Shown here: one piece after another, positions 10,437 to 20,599 of the stretch
How positions within the stretch are numbered: position 1 is the first letter of the stretch
Layout of the letters: each line of letters starts with the position of its first letter
Assembly: GCA_009760885.1 (NCBI GenBank)
Contig: CM019708.1
Coordinates: 17,536,689 to 17,600,688, forward strand
Direction of reading: 5' to 3'
From: Achatina immaculata
Taxonomy: Eukaryota; Mollusca; Gastropoda; Stylommatophora; Achatinidae
DNA length: 64,000 nt
Position numbers and translations under genes: made by a program
The notes under the pieces: model-generated
What the model saw: the letters and a program-made list of their open reading frames with translations, nothing else
What the model was told of the DNA's origin: nothing
Database searches by the model: none

Positions 10437-10838
10437 AGAAAAATCTCAACCATACACCTCTGTCTACCTTTATTATATAGAAAAATCTCAACCATACACC
10501 TGTCTACCTTTATTATATAGAAAAATCTCAACCATACACCTGTCTACCTTTATTATAGAGAAAAATCTGAACCATACACTTCTGTCTACCTTTATTATAT
10601 AGAAAAATCTGAACCATACACTTCTGTCTACCTTTATTATAGAGAAAAATCTCAACCATACACCTCTGTCTACCTTTATTATAGAGAAAAATCTCAACCA
10701 TACACTTCTGTCTACCTTTATTATATAGAAAAATCTCAACCATACACCTGTCTACCTTTATTATAGAGAAAAATCTCAACCATACACTTCTGTCTACCTT
10801 TATTATAGAGAAATATCTGAACCATACACTTCTGTCTA
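10437..10838. repeat. 42-bp minisatellite type A, first copy
   Basis: Nine to ten units of 40-42 bp containing CTGTCTACCTTTATTATA. On the host gene's strand every unit reads AATAAAGGTAGAC, a polyadenylation hexamer beside a donor-like AAAGGTAGAC. Because 42 is a multiple of three it gives open frames of a repeated RFF-SIIKVDR type; these are not supported as protein. Confidence 0.93.
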
Positions 10839-10861
10839 CTGTTATAGTAGAAAGGGGGAGG

Positions 10862-11512
10862 GGTGAACTAAACACCTGTGTCAGCCTTTATTGTAGAGAG
10901 CAGTCTGAACTAAACACTTGTGTCTACCTTTGTTGCAGAGAACAGTTTGAACTAAACACCTGTGTCAGCCTTTATTGTAGAGAGCAGTCTGAACTAAACA
11001 CTTGTGTCTACCTTTGTTGCAGAGAACAGTTTGAACTAAACACTTGTGTCTACCTTTGTTGCAGAGAACAGTCTGAACTAAACACTTGTGTCTACCTTTG
11101 TTGCAGAGAACAGTTTGAACTAAACACTTGTGTCAGCCTTTGTTGCAGAGAACAGTTTGAACTAAACACTTGTGTCTACCTTTGTTGCAGAGAACAGTCT
11201 GAACTAAACACTTGTGTCTACCTTTGTTGCAGAGAACAGTTTGAACTAAACACTTGTGTCAGCCTTTGTTGCAGAGAACAGTTTGAACTAAACACTTGTG
11301 TCAGCCTTTGTTGCAGAGAACAGTTTGAACTAAACACTTGTGTCTACCGTTGTTGCAGAGAACAGTTTGAACTAAACACTTGTGTCTACCGTTGTTGCAG
11401 AGAACAGTTTGAACTAAACACCTGTGTCAGCCTTTATTGTAGAGAACAGTCTGAACTAAACACTTGTGTCTACCTTTGTTGCAGAGAACAGTTTGAACTA
11501 AACACCTATGTC
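10862..11512. repeat. 42-bp minisatellite type B, first copy
   Basis: About 15 units containing TGTGTCTACCTTTGTTGCAG. About 33 of 42 positions match type A, so the two arrays share an ancestor. A fixed spacer with GAAAGGGGGAGGGGTGAAC separates them in both duplicates. Confidence 0.92.
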
Positions 11513-12658
11513 AGCCCTCTGTAGATCCTTTGGCTGACATCTTGCCTACGCCCAGCGTTCTTAAATATCCTTCCTTCCTTCCTTCCTTCCTTCCTTCCTT
11601 CTTTTACAAACCATCTTTACACCTGCATAAAACTATAAAACCAGAAAAGCAAGTTAGATACGAGGGAAAGAAAAAAAAATGTTAAAAATCTAGAAAAGAA
11701 ATCTGTGGGATCTTGTTCTCGCATATATACGTGACATACTGTATGTTTAAGTACGTTACGCTCAACAGGCACAATCAAATTTGTTGTTGTTGTTGTCGTT
11801 GTTGTTAAGAACTGAAATAGATTTAAATCCTAACAGCAGCATTAAATATTTGGTAAAGAGCAGAGACGAGAGTTAGACATTTTCAGACATGGTTCACAAC
11901 AGGAAAAAAAAAAAAACAGCGAGAGGAACAGTTTTTTTGCATGCATTTCTGTCTCCCCATACAACAAGTATTTTATTTCCGTTTAAATATCTTTTATTTT
12001 TTCGGTTATTTTACTTGATAAAATATTGTATTATGCGCCTACATCCCGTCCTTCTTTTTATAAACTTACAGCCCTTTCTTGATACACCGGCAGCCAATTT
12101 TTAATACACCGACAGCTCGTCTCTCATGCAGTGACAGCCCGTCTTTCATGTACTGACAGTCCGTCTTTCATGTACTGACAGCCCGTCTTTCATGCATTGA
12201 CAGCCCATCCTTCAAACACCTACAGCCCGTCATTCAGACACCGACAACCTATCTTTCATACATCGATAGCCCGCCACTCATACACCCCGCGTGTACAGCG
12301 TAATCACTTGTGCCAGTTTGCTTGTGCAGATTTTCTATTTCCAGAACAAAGTTTCTCCCCAAGGCCGGCTGGCCGAAGACCAGCTTTTAAAGCTGAATCA
12401 AGTGAAGAGCGCCGGCAATAGGCCCTAAATTCACAAACTTGGCATGAGAAAACGCTTCGCTATTGGTTCTGCTGTTTTCTCAAACAGCCTTTCACCGCTT
12501 TACAGAGAGTGTTTTATGCAGGAAAATGTCAGATGTTAAAACTGCTGAAAAATTCACCTGTATAAAAATATTCCACGATTCTGATTTTTACAATTTTTTT
12601 TTTTACAGTGAGAATAGATCAGTTTAAGTGTTAGACTTGCCTGCGAAGTTGGCAGAGA

Positions 12659-13057
12659 AAAATCTCAACCATACACCTCTGTCTACCTTTATTATAGAGA
12701 AAAATCTCAACCATACACCTCTGTCTACCTTTATTATATAGAAAAATCTCAACCATACACCTCTGTCTACCTTTATTGTAGAGAAATATCTGAACCGTAC
12801 ACTTCTGTCTACCTTTATTATAGAGAAATATCTGAACCATACACTTCTGTCTACCTTTATTATAGAGAAATATCTGAACCATACACTTCTGTCTACCTTT
12901 ATTATAGAGAAATATCTGAACCATACACTTCTGTCTACCTTTATTATAGAGAAATATCTGAACCGTACACCTCTGTCTACCTTTATTATAGAGAAATATC
13001 TGAACCATACACTTCTGTCTACCTTTATTGTAGAGAAATATCTGAACCATACACTTC
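12659..13057. repeat. 42-bp minisatellite type A, second copy
   Basis: Nine to ten units containing CTGTCTACCTTTATTATAGA, with the AATAAA hexamer on the gene strand in almost all of them. Confidence 0.93.
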
Positions 13058-13083
13058 TGTCTACTGTTATAGTAGAAAGGGGG

Positions 13084-13545
13084 AGGGGTGAACTTAACAC
13101 CTGTGTCAGCCTTTATTGTAAAGAACAGTCTGAACTGAACACCTGTGTCAGCCTTTATTGCAGAGAACAGTCTGAACTAAACACCTGTGTCTACCTTTAT
13201 TGTAGAGAACAGTCTGAACTTAACACCTGTGTCAGCCTTTATTGTAGAGAACAGTCTGAACTAAACACTTGTGTCTACCTTTGTTGCAGAGAACAGTCTG
13301 AACTAAACACCTGTGTCTACTTTTGTTGCAGAGAACAGTCTGAACTAAACACCTGTGTCTACTTTTGTTGCAGAGAACAGTCTGAACTAAACACCTGTGT
13401 CTACTTTTGTTGCAGAGAACAGTCTGAACTAAACACCTGTGTCTACCTTTGTTGTAGAGAACAGTCTGAACTAAACACCTGTGTCTACCCTTGTTGTAGA
13501 GAACAGTCTGAACTAAACACCTGTGTCTGCCTTTGTTGTAGAGAA
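13084..13545. repeat. 42-bp minisatellite type B, second copy
   Basis: About 11 units, with sub-blocks sharing private variants (TACTTTTGTTGCAG in several neighbouring units), as expected from local unit duplication. Confidence 0.92.
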
Positions 13546-13750
13546 AAATGACACAGCCAGCTAAACTTGTAAGTGATGATTAGCTCAGAGAAAGACAAGG
13601 TTCAGACATTTAAAAAACAGATCAAAAGATTTAAACCACGGGAGAAGCGGGCAAACACCTTCATGGTCAAGACCCATCTTAGGAACATAAAAGGAGCTTT
13701 CGTTCTCTTAACATTTGATTTTCCAGAGACGCCCATAATCTAATTTCGGC

Positions 13751-13909
13751 AGAAAGTGAGAAAGTACGATGAGAATGTATAAATGAAAAACATACAACAA
13801 CCAATATTTCGGCGTCAGCCTTTTCCAAGGATTTTTCACAAGAGCAACACAACACATAAATAAAAAGAGGAAAAATGAAAAACTTAGGTTTGTGGTATCC
13901 TTCTAGTAC
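13751..13909. repeat. Left arm of an inverted-repeat element
   Basis: Reverse complement of 14712-14844 with substitutions and small indels. The best-kept blocks are AATATTTCGGCGTCAG, GAAAAATGAAAAA and ATCCTTCTAGTAC. The inner edge stops where the 29-bp array begins. Confidence 0.85.
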
Positions 13910-13915
13910 AGACAG

Positions 13916-14711
13916 TCTGTTGTCACTATCAACCATGTTTGTTATCTGTCGTCACTATCTGGCATCTGTGTTATCTATTGTCACTATCTGCCATCTGTGT
14001 TATCTGTTGTCACTATTTGCCATCTGTGTTATCTGTTGTCACTATCAGCTATCTTTGTTATCTGTTGTCGCTATCAGCTATCTGTGTTATGTGTCGTCAC
14101 TATCAGCCATCTGTGTTATCTGTTGTCACTATCAGCCATCTTTTTTATCCGTCGTCACTATCAGCTATCTGTGTTATCTGTTGTCACTATCAGCTATCTT
14201 TGTTATCTGTTGTCACTATCAGCTATCTTTGTTATCTGTTGTCACTATCAGCTATCTTTTTTATCCGTCGTCACTATCAGCTATCTGTGTTATCTGTTGT
14301 CACTATAAGCTATCTTTGTTATCTGTCGTCACTATCAGCTATCTGTGTTATCTGTCGTCACTATCAGCCATCTTTGTTATCTGTTGTCACTATCAGCTAT
14401 CTTTGTTATCTGTCGTCACTATCAGCTATTTTTGTTATCTGTCGTCACTATCAGCCATTTTTTGTTATCTGTCGTCATTATCAGCCATTTTTTGTTATCT
14501 GTTGTCACTATCAGCCATCTTTGTTATCTGTCGTTACTATCAGCTATCTTTGTTATCTGTCGTTACTATCAGCCATCTTTGTTATCTGTCGTTACTATCA
14601 GCTATCTTTGTTATCTGTCGTTACTATCAGCCATCTTTGTTATCTGTCGTCACAGTCATCCATCTTTGTTATCTGTCGTCACTATCTGCTATCTGTGTTA
14701 TCTGCCATCCG
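13916..14711. repeat. 29-bp minisatellite filling an inverted-repeat element
   Basis: About 27 units containing TTATCTGTCGTCACTATCAG at 29 bp. Units alternate between GTTGTC, GTCGTC and GTCGTT variants. All three plus-strand frames stay open because no unit frame has a stop, producing frames of up to 301 codons that are artefacts. A related array in reverse orientation lies at 16105-16921. Confidence 0.93.
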
Positions 14712-14844
14712 GTACTAGAAGGATGCCACAAAGCTAAGTTTTTTTCATTTTTCTTCTGTTTTCTTCTTGAAAAAGCCTGACGCCGAAATATTGTATGTTA
14801 TATGTTTTTCGTTTATACATTTTCATTTTACTTTATACTTTCTA
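14712..14844. repeat. Right arm of the inverted-repeat element
   Basis: Begins GTACTAGAAGGAT, the reverse complement of the left arm's inner end, and includes CTGACGCCGAAATATTG. Similarity fades after about 14844. Confidence 0.85.
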
Positions 14845-14876
14845 CTATTTGTGTTTTTTCTCAATTTCCTCATTCT

Positions 14877-15182
14877 CTCTTGTCATTTTGTAAAACTGAA
14901 CTACAACCTCTATCTACTTTTATTACTAGAACCATAACCTCTATCTACCTTTATTACTAGAACCATAACCTCTATCTACCTTTATTACTAGAACCATAAC
15001 CTCTATCTACCTTTATTACTAGAACCATAACCTCTATCTACCTTTATTACTAGAACCATAACCTCTATCTACTTTTATTACTAGAACCGTAACCTCTATC
15101 TACCTTTATTACTAGAACCATAACTTCTATCTACCTTTATTACTAGAACCATAACCTCTATCTACCTTTATTACTAGAACCA
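14877..15182. repeat. 31-bp minisatellite related to type A
   Basis: About ten units containing ACCTCTATCTACCTTTATTA at 31 bp. The core matches type A (CACCTCTGTCTACCTTTATT) and looks like the 42-bp unit minus about 11 bp. AATAAA is again present on the gene strand. Confidence 0.92.
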
Positions 15183-15189
15183 GTTTTAC

Positions 15190-16104
15190 CGCAGTCCTTA
15201 TATCTTTTATCTGTCATACTCTACCTGCCTGTGACTTGGGTCATGAGGACAGCTATTAGTGGCCACCAATGGGAAAGAATTCAGAATTAAGAGCAGTGAG
15301 TAATACGATAGAAGGACCCCCCCCCCCCCGGGGCCTGCCAGTCGTCGTAATCGACCGTCACTGTGCAAGCATTCAGCAGAACAACGTTCAGGAATAACAG
15401 TAAAGGCATAATCCGACAGAAGAACAGCCTAGCAGTGTAATTTAGAACTGTTCTTTTCCTAAGGTTCATTAATTCAGTCTCATGCTAATGTCGATTGTGC
15501 TAAGACAAGAAAATGGTTTAATTTAATGCCAGACAGTCTGGGAGCCAGGCCTTGGCTTGCCTACGCGACACTCGTGGGAAATGGAAGGTACACAGGCCAG
15601 ACACCAAGCCCTTCTTGACAGGCAGGTCTATTGTTGTCTCGAGCAGGCGTGCAGAAGCTACCGAGCGACGAGCGATAAACATACAGGTAGGGACGAGTGA
15701 TAAATATACAGGTAGGCCTGGCCACAAACTTGTGGCTGGCTGTACTGATCAGTGCGATAAACTTAAATAAACCTTCCCTCTCAGCGCCACCTCTGATGCA
15801 TCATATTAAATATCACCATTCCTTTCTTCATGCATAAGATGTTTTGTAAAGGACGAATAAACATCAGTACTTTTTTTTTTTAAACAAACCACACATTTGT
15901 TGCACTTTTAACAGAAAAAAAAAAAGAACTTATTTCGTTAACTAAACTTAGAAAGCGCTGAATTAGACTGAACGAATAAGAAGTTTAAGGATATTATTCT
16001 TCATAATGTCCTATTTATATTCTGAAGACTATCCCTTTTTTTAAAAAAAAATTATTGTTGATCATGTTGCTCAATAATTGAGATCCGGGCGGGTTTATTT
16101 TCTC
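15190..16104. other. Mostly unassigned sequence with a C run and a short duplication
   Basis: A 14-C run lies at 15316-15329. ACATACAGGTAGG-type sequence is duplicated in tandem at 15678-15720. No exon is seen. Confidence 0.4.
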
Positions 16105-16633
16105 TAGCTTTGACAATGATAATGGTTGGCTGATAATGAATATAGATGAGTGATAGTGATGATAGATGGTTGAAAGTGACGATAGTTGGCTGATAGTGAC
16201 GAAAATTGACTGATGAATATAATGATAGATGACTCATACTGACAAATATAACAGAGATAGTAGATAATGACAAAGATAACAAAGATGACTGATAGTGACT
16301 ACAGATAACAATGATGGCTGACAGTGACGACAGATAACAATGATGGCTGATAGTGATGATGGATAACAGTGATGGCTGATAGTGATGATGGATAACAGTG
16401 ATGACTGATATTGACAAAGATGGTTGATAGTGACGACAGATAACAATGATGGCTGATAATGATGATGGATAACAGTGATGGCTGATAGTGATGATGGATA
16501 ACAGTGATGACTGATATTGACAAAGATGGTTGATAGTGACGACAGATAATAGTGATGGCTGATAATGATGATGGATAACAGTGATGGCTGATAGTGATGA
16601 TGGATAACAGTGATGGCTGATATTGACAAAGAT
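16105..16633. repeat. 29-bp minisatellite, inverted relative to the 13.9-kb array
   Basis: Units with GGCTGATAGTGATGATGG and TGATAGTGACGACAGATAAC at 29 bp. The latter is the reverse complement of the 13.9-kb unit. The array resumes at 16856-16921 beyond a LINE-A insertion. Confidence 0.9.
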
Positions 16634-16855
16634 AAGAGGGATGAGAAGAAGGGAGCAGTGAAAATCTTGTAAAAACAGGGAAAAATAGAGGAAAGAAAGG
16701 CCAGAGGAAGACGAAGAGAAATGATACTGGACAATTTGAAGAAATGGTGTGAGAGGAGATCACCAAGTGAGCTAATGGCCTCCGTGAAGGATCTGGTATT
16801 CTGGAGAAGCATACTAGCCAACGCCAGTCGGCAAGGCACCTGATGATGATATGAA
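16634..16855 (+). mobile_element. LINE-A fragment inserted in a minisatellite
   Basis: It carries the GRPREMILD-type region (in decayed frames) and ends CCAACGCCAGTCGGCAAGG-CACC then TGATGATGAT. Array units lie on both sides, so the LINE entered after the array existed, or the array expanded around it. Confidence 0.85.
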
Positions 16856-16921
16856 CAGATTTCTGATAGTGACGATGGATAACACATATGGCTGCTGGTG
16901 ATGACCGGTAACAAAGACGAC

Positions 16922-17370
16922 TAACTGTCATGACCATATTCAGCCTCAGAATGTAGTCAAAAAGATGAGCATACTCGTACTTGGCGCCGATCTGTAAAGC
17001 TAGGCTTCTTAGAAGGCATGCCCACGAGAACCACGCCGATACTTATCTCACTCGTCAGGCTGTTATGACACAGCTGTTGTCAGAGATTTCTGACGCAGGC
17101 AGAAAGTTAGGCTATGGTTCTCCGATACTAATGTCATAGTAGATACCGTTGTTTTCTTTACTTAAGTTCAGAAATAGACTATATCTGTCTGTAGTCACCT
17201 GTACAATCAGTTTCTAGGTCGGAGATGTAGGCGCCCCCCCCCCCCCCGGGCGCAGAAAGTTTGGAGTTTGTAGAATAATAGAAATTGTAGAAAGGTTTAT
17301 GTCCCCTCTAAATATAATATAAACCTGTGTAATAGTTTAAAAGGTCAATGTGAATTGTCACTGGATTCAG
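16922..17370. other. Unassigned intronic sequence
   Basis: Holds a 14-C run at 17234-17247. Nothing else recognised. Confidence 0.4.
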
Positions 17371-17371
17371 G

Positions 17372-18150
17372 GCCCTGCAGTCAGAGAAGAATTATCTACT
17401 GGCTCACACAAAAAGCCAGAGAAGAATTACCCACTGGCTCATACAAAAAGTCAGAGAAGAATTACCCACTGGCTCACACAAAAAGTCAGAGAACAATTAC
17501 CCACTGGCTCATACAAAAAAATCAGAGAAGAATTACCCACTGGCTCACACAAAAAGTCAGAGAACAATTACCCACTGGCTCATACAAAAAGTCAGAGAAG
17601 AATTACCCACTGGCTCATACAAAAAGTCAGAGAAGAATTACCCACCAGCTCATACAAAAAAGTCAGAGAAGAATTATCCACTGGCTCACACAAAAAGTCA
17701 GAGAACAATTACCCACTGGCTCACACAAAAAGTCAGAGAACAATTCCCCACTGGCTCATACAAAAAGTCAGAGAAGAATTAACCACTGGCTCACATAAAA
17801 AGTCAGAGAAGAATTAACCACCAGCTCATACAAAAAGTCAGAGAAGAATTAACCACTGGCTCATACAAAAAGTCAGAGAACAATTAACCACTGGCTCATA
17901 CAAAAAGTCAGAGAACAATTACCCACTGGCTCATACAAAAGGTCAGAGAAGAATTAACCACTGGCTCACATAAAAAGTCGGAGAAGAATTAACCACCAGC
18001 TCATACAAAAAGTCAGAGAAGAATTACCCACTGACTCATACAAAAAGTCAGCGAAGAATTACCCACTGGCTCATACAAAAAGTCAGAGAAGAATTACCCA
18101 CTGGCTCATACAAAAAGTCAGAGAAGAATTACCAACTGGTTCATACAAAA
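17372..18150. repeat. 35-bp minisatellite
   Basis: About 22 units containing ACCCACTGGCTCATACAAAA and GTCAGAGAA at 35 bp, lying 300-1100 bp downstream of exon 1 on the gene strand. Open frames through it are repeat artefacts. Confidence 0.93.
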
Positions 18151-18459
18151 ATACACGACATCATTGCAGTAAAGCCATCTAGTCCACTCCATGAATTCAA
18201 GAAAGCCAGGTATTCTTGCTCGCTCCTCTCCTGCCATTCTTTCAAATCCCACCTGCAAGGCATTTACTACAGCATCAGCTGCCAAGAGTGTCAACATTCG
18301 CTTGAAGAGGCAATATAAAAAAAAAACGATACTGAAAGATCAGGAAATGTCCACAATCCAAATATTAAGAAACAAAAAACAATATTAAAAAAAAAAACTA
18401 ATGTTGAAAATACAACACAAAAGTTAAAATAATAAATAAAATAACAAAAGCCACTTTAC

Positions 18460-18666
18460 CTCATTTGTCTCCTCGATGTCAGAGCTACATATTTCTGTGT
18501 TGATAACCCCGTTTTTGGGATTGTTGTGTGCACTTGGTGCGCTGCCATTGGTCATGGCGGACAACTCAGGTGCACTGCGAGCTTTGGTCAGAACAGGGAC
18601 TGGGATGGACACAACTACAGCGCCATCTTGAGCAACGTCTGCAGGAGATTCTGTATTTTCCGTCAT
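18460..18666 (-). CDS. First coding exon of a probable type II membrane protein
   Basis: This exon encodes 69 residues starting MTENTESPADVAQDGA and ending DIEETNE. The ATG has G at -3, and an in-frame TAG lies five codons upstream, so this is the first start available in the frame. The exon ends exactly at AATGAG|GTAAAGTGG, a good 5' splice site, after a complete codon (phase 0). The peptide is polar and rich in Ser, Thr, Pro, Asn and Glu, with no signal peptide, as expected for a cytosolic tail. Unlike most of the window it is non-repetitive and more GC-rich. The next exon is inferred at 3954-3771, which also opens in phase 0 on the same strand. The transcription start and 5' UTR are not identifiable. 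I do not recognise the family. Confidence 0.72.
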
Positions 18667-19225
18667 GGCTAATGGGTGCTAGCGATTTCGCTCAAAAATT
18701 TTCCTCCAAGAAAAATGTTACATAACGCCTAGACTTGTTGTACTATTTCACACGACAGAAGACGACGTCCAGAAAGCACAGGTTGAGAATTTTTATCTCC
18801 TAAAATGAATTTAACGGATTTCTGGAGTTTAAAGCTTCGTTAATTTTTAAGTCTACATTCAAGGTTAACAAATGAACTTTAATTACTCAAATATCTACAT
18901 CACTCAATAACAAAAACAGTAACACTTTATCAGTATTACAGCGAATGTGCTCTCAGCGATGGGAAACTCAAAAGATGTTTATGTACACTTTCTATTGTTC
19001 GGCTTTTGCAGTTGTTCGATATTGCTTATGTGAATACACATGAAAAACTCATATGTGGTTAAATCACCCAGTGCAAGTATCTGCTACTTTCACGGTTAGA
19101 AAATATTGTATGACATGGCTTAACGCTGCAAGTGTTTCGTAGAAAATTTTACTGGAAGTTTCAAAAGGTAATAATAAACGTATAAATAATAAAACAAAGC
19201 ACAAATTAATGATGTTATGAAATAC
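18667..19225. other. Region upstream of exon 1; 5' UTR and promoter expected here
   Basis: Contains the leader of the minus-strand gene, with an in-frame stop just before the ATG. No clear TATA box or initiator can be picked out. Confidence 0.35.
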
Positions 19226-19840
19226 AAATATTAGAAACTTTCCACAATGGTAACACTATACTAATATTAGAAATCTTCCACAATGGTAACATTATACAAT
19301 ATTAATATTAGAAATCTTCCACAATGGTAACACTATACAATACTAATATTAGAAATCTTCCACAATAGTAACACTATACAATACTAATATAAGAAATCTT
19401 CCACAATGGTAACACTATACAATACTAATATTAGAAATCGTCCACAATAGTAACACTATACAATACTAATATAAGAAATCTTCCACAAAGGTAACACTAT
19501 ACGATACCAATATTAGAAACCTTCCACAATGGTAACGCTATACAATACTAATATTAGAAACCTTCCACAATGGTAACGCTATACAATACTAATATTAGAA
19601 ACCTTCCACAATGGTAATACTATACAATACTAATATTAGAAATCTTCCACAATGAAAACGCTATCCAACACAGATATTAAAAGCCTTCTAAAATGATAAC
19701 ATTACACAATCCTTATATGAGAAGACTTTCACAACGACAGCACAATACAGCACTTGTATGAGAAGATTTTCACAAACGATAGCACAGTACAGCACTTGTA
19801 TGAGAAGAGTTTTACAGCCAGTCCAAGTAATTAATAACTG
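19226..19840. repeat. 41-42-bp minisatellite
   Basis: Units with AATATTAGAAATCTTCCACA and AATGGTAACACTATACAATA. About 11 are well kept (to about 19650); the last few decay into TATGAGAAGA-containing units. Confidence 0.9.
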
Positions 19841-19884
19841 GGCATAAAGGAACAAGCAAGAGCAAGGGCATCGAAAAGCCTTTC

Positions 19885-20300
19885 AGAAACAGCATACATC
19901 GTTTTTGTTTATCTGTTCTCTTTCATTCTTTCTACATGCCCTAGCCAGCGTAGTCTGTTCAGTTTCAAGACATTTATAATTCGTTGGATTTAAATAAGCT
20001 GTTCAGTTCACTGTTCTTTCTACATTCTCCACTGTTGGTATCCTTTATTGGCCCAAAGATTCTTATTAGCATCTTATTCTCAAAGATCTGCAATTGTTGT
20101 TCATTTTTCTTTGTTGTATTCCACTTTTCTGATCCATACATGACGGCTGGTCTTATTATAGTTTTGTAGATTTTTATTTTGATGTTTAGGGACAGGATTT
20201 TGGATTTTAACAGGTGTTGCAAGGTAAAGTATATTTTTATTCCATATCTGTACTCTGCTTTTAATTTACTCGCTTACTGTGTTGCTTCTGTTGAAGGTTG
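19885..20300 (-). mobile_element. LINE-G C-terminal fragment
   Basis: The minus strand reads HLLKSKILSLNIKIKIYK, then RPAVMYGSEKWNTTKKNEQQ and LQIFENKMLIRIFGPI, the thumb and connection region of a non-LTR polymerase. It is closely related to the inverted piece at 41040-41515. Confidence 0.82.
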
Positions 20301-20354
20301 TGACTAGATGAAACAAGCATTGAGAGCTTAAATAATTTCGTTTGTCACAACCAG

Positions 20355-20545
20355 TACCGGTCCTCCTTAGCTAAATCGCTAAGATGCACTTCGAAGTGCA
20401 GTGCCAATTGGAAGATCGGAGGTTCAATTCCGGGACGAAAAAAAAAGCAACAACTCACAAGATCTCTGTGAGTCATGACCAAAAGGGACACAAACCACCT
20501 TAGAGTGTCAGGAGTTTAATAGGGCCGAAACACTTGTCTGGGGGG
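20355..20545 (+). mobile_element. tRNA-derived SINE (SINE2)
   Basis: It has an A box (TTAGCTAAATCGCTAAGATG) and a B box (GAGGTTCAATTCC), then a body with TGAGTCATGACCAAAAGG. It ends near a 12-G run at 20540-20551. The body differs from SINE1, and only one copy is seen here. Confidence 0.65.
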
Positions 20546-20599
20546 GGGGGGATACTTCCAGTGATGATCTGAAGGAGTTGTGTTGTTGTTCAGCTCTCT

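Larger units (their letters stand above)
9180..11512. repeat. Segmental duplication, copy 1 (2.33 kb)
   Basis: Begins AGCCCTCTGTAGATCC and contains, in order: a CTTC microsatellite, a TTG microsatellite, a 22-bp array, a CCGGC-rich block (10140-10200), and the two 42-bp arrays (types A and B). The same order restarts at 11513. The offset is 2333 bp at the start, and later differences are mostly array length. Confidence 0.9.
11513..13550. repeat. Segmental duplication, copy 2
   Basis: Direct head-to-tail repeat of 9180-11512 with very high identity outside the arrays. The type A array lies at 12659-13057 and type B at 13084-13545. The B array is about four units shorter than in copy 1. Confidence 0.9.
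3955..18459 (-). other. 14.5-kb intron 1 of the membrane-protein gene
   Basis: The two flanking exons agree in strand, phase and splice consensus, so the sequence between them is read as one intron. More than a third of it is tandem repeat: arrays near 4.0, 10.4, 10.9, 12.7, 13.1, 13.9, 14.9, 16.1 and 17.4 kb. It also contains a LINE with nested insertions (6.5-8.1 kb), a 2.33-kb tandem duplication, and a LINE fragment inside a minisatellite (16.6 kb). Skipped small exons cannot be excluded without transcripts. Confidence 0.6.

Noticed and set aside
12624..13100. 14-residue repeat proteins with SIIKVDR units (also at 10488-10875)
   Set aside because: 42 bp is a multiple of three, so one frame persists; two of the three frames are open and no gene signals flank them.
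13875..14780. 301-codon hydrophobic repeat protein
   Set aside because: Stop-free 29-bp minisatellite open in all three frames.
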